Below are positions 8,969 through 17,433 of a stretch of DNA of 51,238 bases, in pieces. The notes under the pieces are model-generated. The model made no database searches. It saw nothing but the letters and a program-made list of their open reading frames with translations, and was not told the origin of the DNA. Location of the stretch: assembly GCA_019456255.1 (NCBI GenBank), contig VRUG01000001.1, forward strand, positions 196,813 to 248,050, given 5' to 3'. The DNA comes from Planctomycetota bacterium (GTDB lineage Bacteria > Planctomycetota > Phycisphaerae > Sedimentisphaerales > Anaerobacaceae). Within the stretch, counting starts at the first letter, position 1; every line of letters begins with the position of its first letter. Position numbers and translations under genes: made by a program.

Positions 8969-9064
8969 ATGGAAAAAGCGGAGATTAAACAAATCGGGAA
9001 TTACATCAAGGATTTGGAGGAAGGGCTCTATGAGTGGAGTTATGACCAGATAGCAATGCAATGA
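8969..9064 (+). CDS. Small ORF, 31 aa, possible remnant
   Basis: ATG at 8969 to TGA at 9062, encoding a charged, helix-prone peptide (MEKAEIKQIGNYIKDLEEG...). There is only a weak ribosome site. It lies in the 390-bp stretch between the FabZ terminator and the unknown 230-aa gene, in what looks like a decayed integrated element. It may be the N-terminus of a broken gene or not be translated. Nothing else is seen in 8850-9185. Confidence 0.3.
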   Translation: MEKAEIKQIGNYIKDLEEGLYEWSYDQIAMQ

Positions 9065-9185
9065 AGAGGAATATAGACAACAGCAACTATTATGGTTGCA
9101 AGCTTTTCCTGCAACACAGAAACATAAAGTTGAATTAAATACGAGGTAGTTCAAATACGACAAGCAGTTAGGGATTAAGGGAAAA

Positions 9186-9878
9186 ATGAATACAAATAAA
9201 GTTTGTGGTGAGTTTCCTGAGTTTTGCTATAGGGCATTCGAATGTAAAGAATATGCAGAAGATTTCATGGATAGAGGTACTTTTCGCATGGGGTGTCAAC
9301 TTGGTTACAAAACAATGGAAAATGAAGCACGCTGTGACCCGACCGAGGGTAGCGGATTGATAAAAGTGCTCGCTATCGTCACCTCTTATAGTTTTTCTAA
9401 TGATTCTACCGAAGAACCTATCTGTTCACAAGAAATGGGCTACAGAGAAGAATCAAGTAAACAATGTAACCCTAAATTTTGCTTTTGTACATCTTTGCCA
9501 GAAGTAGATCGCAATCATATGAAGACCTTTGGCAAGTACATCGTTAAGATCAACAACCCAAGAAAATTAGCAGAGGATATCAATGATTACTTTACTAATA
9601 ATGAGGAAGGGAAATTCTTGATTGTCGGCTGTTATATTACCTATAACAAGGGACAAAAGGTCGACAGGCCGCACCTAAAAAATGAAATATTGGATATGTC
9701 ATATAAGCAGAAACCAGAAAGTTTTAGTGATGACCGTGAGTTTCGAATTGTTGCTCTTAAACTTAGTGAGTCATGCATTGATGAATGTAAATTCCTCAGT
9801 GGAACAGACGAGCTGAAATGTATACGTAAAACAGTTAACTTAGAAAAACCATTGAACGATATAGTTAGCTTTGTATGA
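9186..9878 (+). CDS. Unknown Cys-rich protein, DUF2971-like in layout
   Basis: 230 aa, no signal peptide or membrane segment. I do not recognise it with confidence. The early part (FMDRGTFRMGCQLGYKTMENE then a DPTEG) and the late KPESFSDDREFRIVALKL recall the arrangement of DUF2971-type proteins, which have an N-terminal output-size motif and a C-terminal basic-acidic FSDExEYR segment. Eleven or more cysteines, including CNPKFCFC and CIDEC, are unusual for that group. It stands between two fragments of a mobile element and probably arrived with it. DUF2971-type genes occur in accessory and defence regions, but no function is established here. Confidence 0.5.
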   Translation: MNTNKVCGEFPEFCYRAFECKEYAEDFMDRGTFRMGCQLGYKTMENEARCDPTEGSGLIKVLAIVTSYSFSNDSTEEPICSQEMGYREESSKQCNPKFCFCTSLPEVDRNHMKTFGKYIVKINNPRKLAEDINDYFTNNEEGKFLIVGCYITYNKGQKVDRPHLKNEILDMSYKQKPESFSDDREFRIVALKLSESCIDECKFLSGTDELKCIRKTVNLEKPLNDIVSFV

Positions 9879-9897
9879 GGAATTGAAAGAGGAATAA

Positions 9898-10425
9898 AAG
9901 CCTGTAAGGTCGCTAAATAATGCTGCAATTAAGACTCTGTTAAAAGCAACGGAACCATATCCCTCAATGAAAATACGTGTGTTACTGGCATTGGCTACTG
10001 GTCTGCGTCGCAGGGACATCGACTCGTTAAAAATCTGTGATATTGATTTTGAGAAAAACTCCATCTCGACAAAAAGTCGAAAAACAAAAACGAGCATGGC
10101 TTCGCGGCCTGTATCAGCGGAAATAATGTCAGAGCTTTCAAAGTATGTTTGTAGCTTGGATGTTGGCCAAGAACAATTATTTAAAACTAAATTTAGCCAT
10201 AGGAAATGGCAAAAGATTTGCAAGGAGGCCGGATTGGCCGATTTGAGATTCCATGACCTACGAAAGACATTCTGTTCTTTGCTTGCACAGAACGGTGTTT
10301 CGACTGCTGTGACACAGAGGTTGCTGGAACATTCGTCGCCCAATCTAACAAACAAGGTGTATACGAATGTTGACCCCGTTTTGCGTCACGCAGTGGAGCA
10401 ACTGCCAGTTGGTGACTGGCTGTGA
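9898..10425 (+). pseudogene. Tyrosine recombinase, catalytic part only
   Basis: The frame opens after a stop at 9895; the first ATG is at 9967. The catalytic residues of the integrase/XerC family are all present: Arg in LATGLRRRDIDSL, the beta-turn Lys in KSRKTKTS, HDLRKTFCS, the LLEHSS His and the nucleophile Tyr in KVYTNVDP. The N-terminal core-binding (SAM-like) domain, usually 100 or more residues, is absent, so it cannot bind DNA as a normal integrase does. I read it as a truncated remnant of an integrated element. Its loss of the 5' half fits with the broken neighbours 8850-9878. Confidence 0.75.
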
Positions 10426-10468
10426 TGCCAGATTGGTGCTGAATAATTCTTTGGCTGTTAGATAGTCT

Positions 10469-10497
10469 TTGATTTAATAAAAAATTTGCATTATATT
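10469..10497 (+). promoter_or_regulatory. Candidate sigma70 promoter of the two-component operon
   Basis: TTGATT (10469-10474), 17 bp, TATATT (10492-10497), about 65 bp upstream of the kinase start. Spacing is ideal and both boxes are good matches. Confidence 0.5.
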
Positions 10498-10561
10498 ATT
10501 CTGTGATGGATGCAGGCTATATCGCATTGTTGTGGATTAAAAACATTATGAAGGATTACTG

Positions 10562-12565
10562 TTGAAACAGAAGATCGAAAAAGTAAATATGTTCAATGAA
10601 TCTGGTAATCAGCAACTAAATCCAGAGTCTTCGAATCATGGGAAACCGAGGGTTCCCTGGACGATATTTTTGATTGTTCTGGGTGTTATAGCATTTATCT
10701 TCTTCACTTATGAGATCGTAGAAAGAGCATGGCTTGGCGAAGTCGGAAAGAACATCCTGCATTTGTTGCATATAATCCGAGGAATTGGTACTTCCATAGT
10801 TATAGGATTTTTAGTTGGATGGTATATTTTAAGAAAAGGCGGCTCGATATTTCCCCTGGCTCAAATTGAGCCTATTGAACTGCGGGAAGAGGAACATATT
10901 TCTCGTGAGCGGGTTATTCATTTTAACATGTGGTTTGTCAAAATGCGATGGCTGGCTTGTATTGTTTCCGTTGCGCTGATCGTTATAACAATTAAATTAC
11001 TTGGTTATCTGGAAGAAAGAGTTTTCTGGCCACTGTTTATATCTGTAGCATTTCTTGTTATCACAAATCTTATTTACACTTTTCTGCTTCGGCGTCGATT
11101 GCTCACTTTGTATCTGCGTGAAATGCAGATAGTTTCTGATCTTGTTATTTTGACTATCATGCTGCATTACTCCGGAGGAATCGAGAATCCTCTGTTTTTG
11201 ACATATCTGTTTCATGTCATCATTGGCGGCATACTTTTGAATAGGCGAAAATGTTATGCAATTGTGGCAATAGCGTCACTTTTGTTTAGTGCGATGGCTT
11301 TCCTGGAGATGTCAGATATCATAGAACACTATACGTTGGCAATCTTTCCGCACGGGGATGAAGGTGAAGAAATTCTTCATGCGGCACATAAAACATTGTA
11401 TGTTTGTAGTGTGGTGGGTTTACAATCCGTTATAATGTCGTTGACGGCATATTTTACCACAAGTATTACAGACAGACTTCGTTCAGAGGAGCGTCATGCG
11501 AAGGTTGTAGGACAGCGATTAAAACGTGTTCTCCATGCAAGCGGCGCTGGATTTACAATTTTGGACAGACGGTTACGGCCTTTATGGCTGAACACACAAA
11601 TCCGAAAATGGCTGGGTTTAACAGATCAGGTTTTTAAACAATCGCCCAATATACTAACTAAATGGATTGGTGGTGACAAAGGTCCTGCGGTTAAGACATT
11701 TAAAGATGGGCAGGTTCGTATAATAGAGCGGCAGCATATTGGCTCAGATGGCAACAAGTATATATTTCGGGTAACAGTAGCGCCTATAGTTAACAATAAT
11801 GGAGATGTGTACCAAGTTGTCGAACTTGTCCAGGATATAACTCAGCAAAAACTACTCGAAACGGAAATGATGCATTCATCCCAAATGGCTGCTCTCGGTG
11901 TGATGGCTGCCGGAGTAGCTCATGAAATCGGAAATCCTTTGGCTTCTATTTCAACCCGCTTGCGGCTGTTAAAGGAACAGCATGACGAAGGTTTTCTGCA
12001 GGAGAGCATTGAATTGCTTGAAAAGGAAATTAGTCGTATTAGTCGCATCTTGCACGGTGTTTCTCAAATAGCTCGACCAGGTAAAAGCCAGTGGAGTAGT
12101 TGTGAGATTAATTCGATCGTAAGCGAAACCCTGGATATACTCAAGCTCGATCGACGTGTAAAGAACTGCCGAATAGAATCCGATCTAAATGATACAATAT
12201 TACAAACCACCGGCTCCAGAGATGAATTGTTGCAGGTGTTTTTGAATCTTGGATTAAATGCTTTGGAAAAAATGCCACATGGAGGGACGCTTTCGGTAAG
12301 GACAAAAGCCATCCGGGATGAAATTAAAGTTTCATTCTCTGATACAGGCGAGGGCATGAGCGAAGATGTTGTCTCAAAAATATTTACGCCATTTTTCAGT
12401 ACCAAGCAGCAAGGGCTGGGGCTGGGGCTTTATATAGCCTATAATATTATCAATGCTCATGACGGAAGAATTGAGGTCAAAAGCAAGATTGGGGTTGGAA
12501 GTATTATAACAGTGATTTTGCCGATACGATCTGCTAAAATACAAAATGATACAACGAAAACTTAA
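10562..12565 (+). CDS. Membrane sensor histidine kinase, NtrB/AtoS-like
   Basis: 667 aa, TTG start supported by AAGGA at 10552. Residues 33-105 hold two membrane spans. A second membrane block (about 125-300) has roughly six spans around a LHYSGGIENPLF loop, resembling the multi-spanning sensor parts of RegB/PrrB-like kinases. A PAS domain follows at about 315-430 (GFTILDRRLRPLWLN). The H-box AHEIGNPLASIS has the phospho-accepting His454; N-box Asn562 and Asn566, G1 DTGEGM (594-599) and G2 GLGLGLYIA (618-626) complete the kinase. It should phosphorylate the sigma54 activator encoded 14 bp downstream. The GGxxNP loop in the membrane block is like the quinone-sensing region of RegB (knowledge of that family; here inference), which would fit a redox signal. 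Confidence 0.92.
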   Translation: MKQKIEKVNMFNESGNQQLNPESSNHGKPRVPWTIFLIVLGVIAFIFFTYEIVERAWLGEVGKNILHLLHIIRGIGTSIVIGFLVGWYILRKGGSIFPLAQIEPIELREEEHISRERVIHFNMWFVKMRWLACIVSVALIVITIKLLGYLEERVFWPLFISVAFLVITNLIYTFLLRRRLLTLYLREMQIVSDLVILTIMLHYSGGIENPLFLTYLFHVIIGGILLNRRKCYAIVAIASLLFSAMAFLEMSDIIEHYTLAIFPHGDEGEEILHAAHKTLYVCSVVGLQSVIMSLTAYFTTSITDRLRSEERHAKVVGQRLKRVLHASGAGFTILDRRLRPLWLNTQIRKWLGLTDQVFKQSPNILTKWIGGDKGPAVKTFKDGQVRIIERQHIGSDGNKYIFRVTVAPIVNNNGDVYQVVELVQDITQQKLLETEMMHSSQMAALGVMAAGVAHEIGNPLASISTRLRLLKEQHDEGFLQESIELLEKEISRISRILHGVSQIARPGKSQWSSCEINSIVSETLDILKLDRRVKNCRIESDLNDTILQTTGSRDELLQVFLNLGLNALEKMPHGGTLSVRTKAIRDEIKVSFSDTGEGMSEDVVSKIFTPFFSTKQQGLGLGLYIAYNIINAHDGRIEVKSKIGVGSIITVILPIRSAKIQNDTTKT

Positions 12566-12579
12566 CCTTAGGATTCAAA

Positions 12580-13944
12580 ATGATGGCTGCGAAGATACTC
12601 ATAATAGATGATGAAAATCTGTTTCGTGAAGACCTGGCAAAGTTGCTTTGTAGAAGGGGATATGATTGTAAAACAGCAGTAGACGGCAATATGGGCCTTG
12701 CAGTTGCAGAAGAATTTGATCCCGATATAATTTTATGCGATATTGTAATGCCAGACCTAAGTGGTATCGAACTGCTTGGCGAAATATTGCGGATTTGTCC
12801 TGAAAGTTTTGTGATTATGATTACGGCCTATGGGACTATTGATACTGCTATAGAGGCTTTTCGTAAAGGGGCATCTGATTACATAATAAAACCCTTAATA
12901 CTTGAAGATGTTCTGCAAAAAATTGAACGGTTGCTGGAGCACAAATGTTTAAGTGACGAGATAAGATTTCTAAGGCGACAGTTGCACAGGGAGGTAGAAT
13001 GCTCATTACTTGTCGGCCAGAGCGAACAGATGCAAAAAGTGCGTGAACTGGTAAGAAAAGTTTCCACCACAACAAGTACGGTGCTTATTACAGGAGCATC
13101 TGGAACGGGTAAAGAACTTGTTGCAAGGGCAATTCACGAAAACAGCACCACAACAGAAGAGCCGTTCGTTGCCATAAATTGTGCAGGTATTCCTGAACAT
13201 CTCCTGGAAAGTGAACTGTTTGGCCATACTAAAGGTGCTTTTACCGGAGCGGACAACGAGAGGGAAGGGTTTTTCGAACTTGCAGGCAACGGCACTATCC
13301 TACTCGATGAGATTGCGGAAATGCCACAGGCTCTTCAGAGTAAGCTGCTTCGTGTTGTGGAAGAAAGAAAATTTATTCGTGTCGGAGCTAAAAAGAGTAT
13401 AGCTGTCAAAGCACGGTTTATGGCCAGTACAAACAAGAATCTTGAAGAACTTGTTCGGTCAGGTCAGTTTCGCGAAGATCTGTATTTTCGACTCGCGGTT
13501 TTTGAGATCCATGTTCCTTCCCTAAAAGAACGCCGTGATGATATAGCTTTGCTTTGTGAGCATTTGCTCAAAAATCTCAATAGGAAACTAAAACGTAATT
13601 GTCACGGAGTGGATAATGAAGCAATTCGAATGCTATTATCTTACAGTTGGCCTGGAAATGTTCGTGAACTACGAAACGTCATAGAGCGAGCGATGATCCT
13701 GGCAACCGGTGAGTTTATTACGCCTGCTGAATTACCATCTCAAATTGCTGGTTCTGTCGAATTTCCAAAGTATTCAGATGATCTTCGTACTGCTGTGGCG
13801 GCATATGAAAAAGAGCATATCCGACGAGTTTTGTTGGCTGCTGGTGGAAACAAGGAAGAATGCTCGAGAAGGCTTGGTATTAACCCATCGACACTTTATC
13901 GAAAGATGGCTGATCTTGGTATGATAAGTAACAATTCTTCGTGA
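12580..13944 (+). CDS. NtrC-family sigma54-dependent response regulator
   Basis: 454 aa in the standard three-domain order. The receiver domain (residues 4-115) has Asp10/Asp11, phospho-site Asp54 and Lys104. The AAA+ domain has Walker A GASGTGKE (172-179), the sigma54-contacting GAFTGA loop (219-224), Walker B ILLDEI (240-245) and the arginine-finger region FREDLYFRL. A Fis-type helix-turn-helix closes the protein (NKEECSRRLGINPSTLYRKM). It activates sigma54 promoters after phosphorylation by the kinase just upstream. The likely target is the -24/-12 element at 14180, where paired TTGCA/TGCAA sites lie about 150 bp upstream, at the usual enhancer distance. Confidence 0.95.
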   Translation: MMAAKILIIDDENLFREDLAKLLCRRGYDCKTAVDGNMGLAVAEEFDPDIILCDIVMPDLSGIELLGEILRICPESFVIMITAYGTIDTAIEAFRKGASDYIIKPLILEDVLQKIERLLEHKCLSDEIRFLRRQLHREVECSLLVGQSEQMQKVRELVRKVSTTTSTVLITGASGTGKELVARAIHENSTTTEEPFVAINCAGIPEHLLESELFGHTKGAFTGADNEREGFFELAGNGTILLDEIAEMPQALQSKLLRVVEERKFIRVGAKKSIAVKARFMASTNKNLEELVRSGQFREDLYFRLAVFEIHVPSLKERRDDIALLCEHLLKNLNRKLKRNCHGVDNEAIRMLLSYSWPGNVRELRNVIERAMILATGEFITPAELPSQIAGSVEFPKYSDDLRTAVAAYEKEHIRRVLLAAGGNKEECSRRLGINPSTLYRKMADLGMISNNSS

Positions 13945-14013
13945 AAAAAGCATTTTCCCTTCAGACCAAAAACACCGATAGCTCTCCATAGTCACTTCAA
14001 ACAGATATTCAAT

Positions 14014-14062
14014 CTTGCAGTTTTGCAAGACTTTGCAATTTTAAACTCTGGCATAAATGCAA
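14014..14062. promoter_or_regulatory. Candidate enhancer sites for the NtrC-type regulator
   Basis: A perfect dyad CTTGCA-GTTT-TGCAAG at 14014-14029, then a further TTGCA (14033) and TGCAA (14058) about 20 bp apart. They lie 120-165 bp upstream of the -24 element, the distance typical of sigma54 upstream activating sequences. Binding by the neighbouring regulator is inferred. Confidence 0.55.
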
Positions 14063-14179
14063 GGGTTAAGTCTCCTCGAGATTTTTATCAGAAAGCTGAA
14101 TATAACTCTTTTCTCTTTTTGCTTCCATTTCACCCCCTTAAAGGCTGTTTTAAGGATAAGGCTGCTTCGTGATTGCAGA

Positions 14180-14197
14180 TTGGTATATCGTTTGCTT
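14180..14197 (+). promoter_or_regulatory. Sigma54 (-24/-12) promoter
   Basis: TTGGTATATCGTTTGCTT: the invariant GG (14182-14183) and GC (14194-14195) are separated by exactly 10 bp. The -12 TTTGC matches well; the -24 TTGGTA differs from TTGGCA at one base. A sigma54 activator gene lies directly upstream and paired inverted repeats are at enhancer distance. The transcript should start near 14206. Confidence 0.65.
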
Positions 14198-14232
14198 ATA
14201 CGATAAATAGTTTTGGTGAAATTTTTGTTTTT

Positions 14233-14254
14233 GGGGGCCTTTACGGCCCCTTTT
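14233..14254 (+). terminator. Terminator-like hairpin between the sigma54 promoter and the first gene
   Basis: Perfect GGGGCC-TTTAC-GGCCCC stem (14234-14250) followed by TTTTCT and preceded by a T-rich stretch. It lies downstream of the predicted start site and 31 bp before the ATG at 14286. It could end read-through from the two-component operon or work as an attenuator of the cytochrome cluster. Confidence 0.65.
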
Positions 14255-14285
14255 CTAATGTTTATTTGTATAGAAAGGGATTGCT

Positions 14286-15797
14286 ATGAGAAGGAATGGT
14301 TGTAAGTGGAACGGTTGTTTGATGGGGATAATTCTGTTTTGTGTGATATTTGCTATATGTTTAGAAGATGCCCAGGCCATTCCGGTTTTTGCACGAAAGT
14401 ACAAGACCAGTTGTGCGACATGTCACGAGGCGTACCCCAGACTTAATGGCGTAGGTGAAGCTTTCAGGCTCAATGGCTATAAATTTGCCGATGATGAGCT
14501 TTATATAAAAGATGAGCCTGTGGAATTGGGTGACGAAGCTTATAAACGCCTTTGGCCAAACGCCATTTGGCCCAGCGACATGCCTGGAATTCCGCCTATT
14601 AGCATTACTCTCGATAACGATTTCACTTATGACATAGGAGGAACGGAAAAAGCACGTTCTGAGTTCAAAACACCGCGTTTAGCAAAAATACTCGGTGCAG
14701 GCGCATTTGGTGATAATGTGTCAGCTTTCGTTGAATTGTCTTTTGAGCGTCAGGGTGCTGGCAGTGCCGCTCATCACGGTGGCACGGCAACGACCGAAGG
14801 AACAGAGACTGACGTCGCAGGCTGGATACAGTTCGAGGACCTCTTCGAAAAAGAAAATCTGTATAATTTCAGAGTCGGTACTATTGGAATGCACGAAATA
14901 GGCCTGTTCACACACAGAGGCCATAACAGATTTTCCATCACTAATTATTTTTACGGTATTACGACACCCGGACTTACCAGTCATAACCTGGAAGCAGCCA
15001 TAGCAGGTATCCTTCCCGGGAAACATGACGGTACTTTTAAAGGTAGTCCGTTCAATTTGCATGCTCAGCCGGGTATTGAGCTTAACGGTTTCAATAAGCG
15101 ATGGCGATATGCACTTGGTTTAACCAATGGTAATGGTAACAAATTTAATGATAATAACACAGAAAAAGATGTGTACTTCCAGTTAGCTCATAAGATCGGT
15201 GGTATTGGTTTCGATGGCTCAGGAATGAGCGATAATGATGACCTTGGGGCAGGATCAGATCCTTGGGTTGATGATTCGGTAACCCTTTCTCTGTTTGGTT
15301 ATTACGGTACCGCAACTATCGAAATTGATTCTGCCCAGGAAACACTGGCCACTGATGACGATTATTCATCTAAAGAGCCTGACAGATTTTGGCGTATCGG
15401 CCCTGGTATTCTCTGGAGAACGGGAGATTTGCAGTTAGGCGGTGGTTACATCTGGGGTAAAAATGAAAATATGTTCGGGGCAGCTGCCGCAGGAAGGCAG
15501 GCGGTAGATTCCCAAAGCTGGTTTGTCGAAGCTAATTATTTCGCCAAACCATGGTTGATTCCTTATGTAAGATACGAAACGACCAAGTTCTCTAATTTGC
15601 CGAAGGAAGTAACTACAGATGATGAGGCCTCATTCGCCAATGGTATAGATCAAAGCCGTATTGTTGTAGGAACAAAGATGCTGCTTCGCGCTAATGTCAC
15701 ACTGGGTCTGGAAGGTTTATTCTACACCAAGGATGACAGACGAACTACCAATGACGATAAAAGCCAATTTATTGCCTCTCTTAGAATTGCTTTTTAA
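14286..15797 (+). CDS. Outer-membrane beta-barrel protein with one c-type heme
   Basis: 503 aa with a signal peptide (residues 1-31). One heme c site, CATCH (Cys43, Cys46, His47), sits directly after the cleavage region in SCATCHEAYPRLNGVGEAFRLNGY, a conserved context in planctomycetal and acidobacterial porin-cytochromes. The rest is strand-rich with many Gly/Asn/Asp turns and ends in SLRIAF, with the aromatic last residue expected of an outer-membrane barrel. It is the first gene after the sigma54 promoter. The likely role is passage of electrons or metal across the outer membrane; the family has no settled function. A CATCTG/CAGATG dyad at 15816-15832 in the following gap may tune downstream expression. 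Confidence 0.7.
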   Translation: MRRNGCKWNGCLMGIILFCVIFAICLEDAQAIPVFARKYKTSCATCHEAYPRLNGVGEAFRLNGYKFADDELYIKDEPVELGDEAYKRLWPNAIWPSDMPGIPPISITLDNDFTYDIGGTEKARSEFKTPRLAKILGAGAFGDNVSAFVELSFERQGAGSAAHHGGTATTEGTETDVAGWIQFEDLFEKENLYNFRVGTIGMHEIGLFTHRGHNRFSITNYFYGITTPGLTSHNLEAAIAGILPGKHDGTFKGSPFNLHAQPGIELNGFNKRWRYALGLTNGNGNKFNDNNTEKDVYFQLAHKIGGIGFDGSGMSDNDDLGAGSDPWVDDSVTLSLFGYYGTATIEIDSAQETLATDDDYSSKEPDRFWRIGPGILWRTGDLQLGGGYIWGKNENMFGAAAAGRQAVDSQSWFVEANYFAKPWLIPYVRYETTKFSNLPKEVTTDDEASFANGIDQSRIVVGTKMLLRANVTLGLEGLFYTKDDRRTTNDDKSQFIASLRIAF

Positions 15798-15918
15798 TAA
15801 TATAATTAACAGGGACATCTGATTAACAGATGCCTTCAAACTAAAATATTATGATACAGATGCAGGCCGGAGGCAATTGCTTTTTGCCTGCTCTGTGCTT
15901 TTTAAGGAGAATTAATCG

Positions 15919-16812
15919 ATGAAATCTGCAAGATATATATTCAGTATTTGTGTGATTGTTCTTGTTGCCGGCTTTTTCAGTATGCAAGTTGCTTCTGCAA
16001 AAGAGGCCGGTAATACTGCCAAATCTATTGTTTGTTCTGGAGTGGATTATCAAAGCGAGACCTGTTTATGTGTCCCAGAAAAACAGTGTGAAAAATGCAC
16101 GTGTGCTAATTGTACTGGCGGTTCCAACTGTCAATGTATAACCGCAATCAGACAAGCATCGGGGACCATTACCGGCTCGATAAGTATTTTCAAAACCAAG
16201 GTCAAAACAAAGGGGTCTAAAAGCTATAAGGATGTTGTGGTTTATCTCGAAAAAGTTGGCAATAATGATTTTCCGGTTTCAATCAAAAAAGTAAGGATGG
16301 ACCAGAAAGGGCTGGTATTTATTCCGCATGTTATAGCTATCCAGAAAGGAACAAATGTTGAGTTCCTTAACAATGATAACGACAGACATAATGTGTACTT
16401 TGTAAATGACAAATCAGGTAAGACCAAGGACCTTGGTACCTGGCAGCCGGGTGAATCGCGTGACCACAAGTTCGAAAAGTCTCATGATGATGACCATCAC
16501 AAAATCGTGAAGAAAGCTGGTAAAAACGGTGAGCCTGATACTATGATCGTGCTTTGTAAATTACATCTGGAAATGGCGGCGTACGTGGTGCTTCTAGACA
16601 ATCCGTTCTTTACAATGGCCTCAATTGATGGTGAAACGCAGAAAGCTCAATATACGATAAAAAATGTTCCTCCGGGTAAGTATGTATTAAAAACCTGGCA
16701 CAAAAAACTCAAACTTATGGGGTTGCAAAGAGAAGTAGTTGTGCAGGCAGGCAGCAAATCAACTATCGATCTTGAAATAACCAAGAAAAAGTACGCCAAA
16801 AAGAAAGGTTGA
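15919..16812 (+). CDS. Exported Cys-rich cupredoxin-like protein
   Basis: 297 aa; AAGGAG ribosome site 9 bp before the ATG. A signal peptide (1-27) is followed by nine cysteines within 35 residues (C39, C49, C51, C57, C60, C62, C65, C71, C73), a metallothionein-like spacing. A plastocyanin-type domain occupies about 85-225, with type-1 copper ligands His157 (NDRHNVYF), Cys213, His216 and Met219 (LCKLHLEM). A His/Asp-rich insert (SHDDDHHK, 189-196) lies in the middle. The C-terminal 60 residues resemble a carboxypeptidase-regulatory beta-sandwich (VPPGKYVLKTWHK). It would bind copper in the periplasm and shuttle electrons, or load copper into the CuA proteins downstream. Confidence 0.75.
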   Translation: MKSARYIFSICVIVLVAGFFSMQVASAKEAGNTAKSIVCSGVDYQSETCLCVPEKQCEKCTCANCTGGSNCQCITAIRQASGTITGSISIFKTKVKTKGSKSYKDVVVYLEKVGNNDFPVSIKKVRMDQKGLVFIPHVIAIQKGTNVEFLNNDNDRHNVYFVNDKSGKTKDLGTWQPGESRDHKFEKSHDDDHHKIVKKAGKNGEPDTMIVLCKLHLEMAAYVVLLDNPFFTMASIDGETQKAQYTIKNVPPGKYVLKTWHKKLKLMGLQREVVVQAGSKSTIDLEITKKKYAKKKG

Positions 16813-16815
16813 GCA

Positions 16816-16899
16816 ATGTATATCATTAGCGATATGTACGTCGGCATTTTATTAGCTTTGGCTGCTTTAATTACGTCTTGTTTGTCAAGGATAAAATAA
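16816..16899 (+). CDS. 27-aa single-span membrane peptide
   Basis: Too short for usual gene finders. ATG at 16816, TAA at 16897-16899, with AAAGG at 16803-16807 as ribosome site. It reads MYIISDMYVGILLALAALIT then a short Cys/basic tail, giving one membrane helix and a positive C-terminus. It exactly fills the 90-bp gap between the cupredoxin stop and the CuA gene. Small helices of this kind stabilise respiratory complexes (CydX and CcoQ are examples). The hydrophobicity and ribosome site suggest a real gene; function is inferred. Confidence 0.55.
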   Translation: MYIISDMYVGILLALAALITSCLSRIK

Positions 16900-16902
16900 A
16901 TT

Positions 16903-17415
16903 ATGAAATCAAAGCTTATGTTGATTTGTGTTATGATAGTTCTGGTGTGCGCTATTGTTCCGCTATTCGTTGCCAGCTCGTCAGGCGGAGAAACAAAAGA
17001 ATTTTATATCAAGGCACGCCAGTATGCATATGAACCTGCAAAAATTACAGTCAACAAAGGTGACGAGGTTCATATCAAACTGGCGTCGCTGGATGTGATT
17101 CATGGTTTTTTTCTCGAAGGCTATGATATAGATGCTCAAATTGAACCAGGTGTCCAGGGATTTAAGTTGCGACACCCTTCAGAAGGTCGAGAATTTGCTG
17201 ATGTAAATGAAATTGTCTTTACGGCAGTTCACCCAGGAAAATTTCGTTTCCGCTGTTCTCATACATGCGGCACTATGCATCCGTTTATGCAAGGAGAGAT
17301 GATAGTAAACCCGAATTATCCTTTCCTTGCAGGGGTTGGAGGGGCAGTAGGAATGTTAATATCTGCTATGGTAGCAATGTTTGTTTCGGGAAGAAAAGAT
17401 AAAAATCTACGGTAA
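16903..17415 (+). CDS. CuA-domain protein (cytochrome oxidase subunit II-like), membrane-anchored
   Basis: 170 aa. An N-terminal hydrophobic segment (5-24) leads to an exported COX2-type cupredoxin, and a C-terminal span lies at 140-162. All CuA ligands are present: His67 (DVIHGF), Cys118, Cys122, His126 and Met129 in CSHTCGTMHPFM. In oxidase subunit II and NosZ the residue between the cysteines that offers a backbone ligand is usually Glu or Trp; here it is His120. There is no second N-terminal hairpin as in normal COX2, and no oxidase subunit I gene nearby. It probably accepts electrons from a c-type cytochrome or copper protein. Confidence 0.85.
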   Translation: MKSKLMLICVMIVLVCAIVPLFVASSSGGETKEFYIKARQYAYEPAKITVNKGDEVHIKLASLDVIHGFFLEGYDIDAQIEPGVQGFKLRHPSEGREFADVNEIVFTAVHPGKFRFRCSHTCGTMHPFMQGEMIVNPNYPFLAGVGGAVGMLISAMVAMFVSGRKDKNLR

Positions 17416-17433
17416 CGGTAAAGGAGTTGCAAT

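Noticed and set aside
9840..10355. 171-aa minus-strand frame opposite the recombinase
   Set aside because: The plus strand carries all tyrosine recombinase motifs; the minus frame is a shadow.
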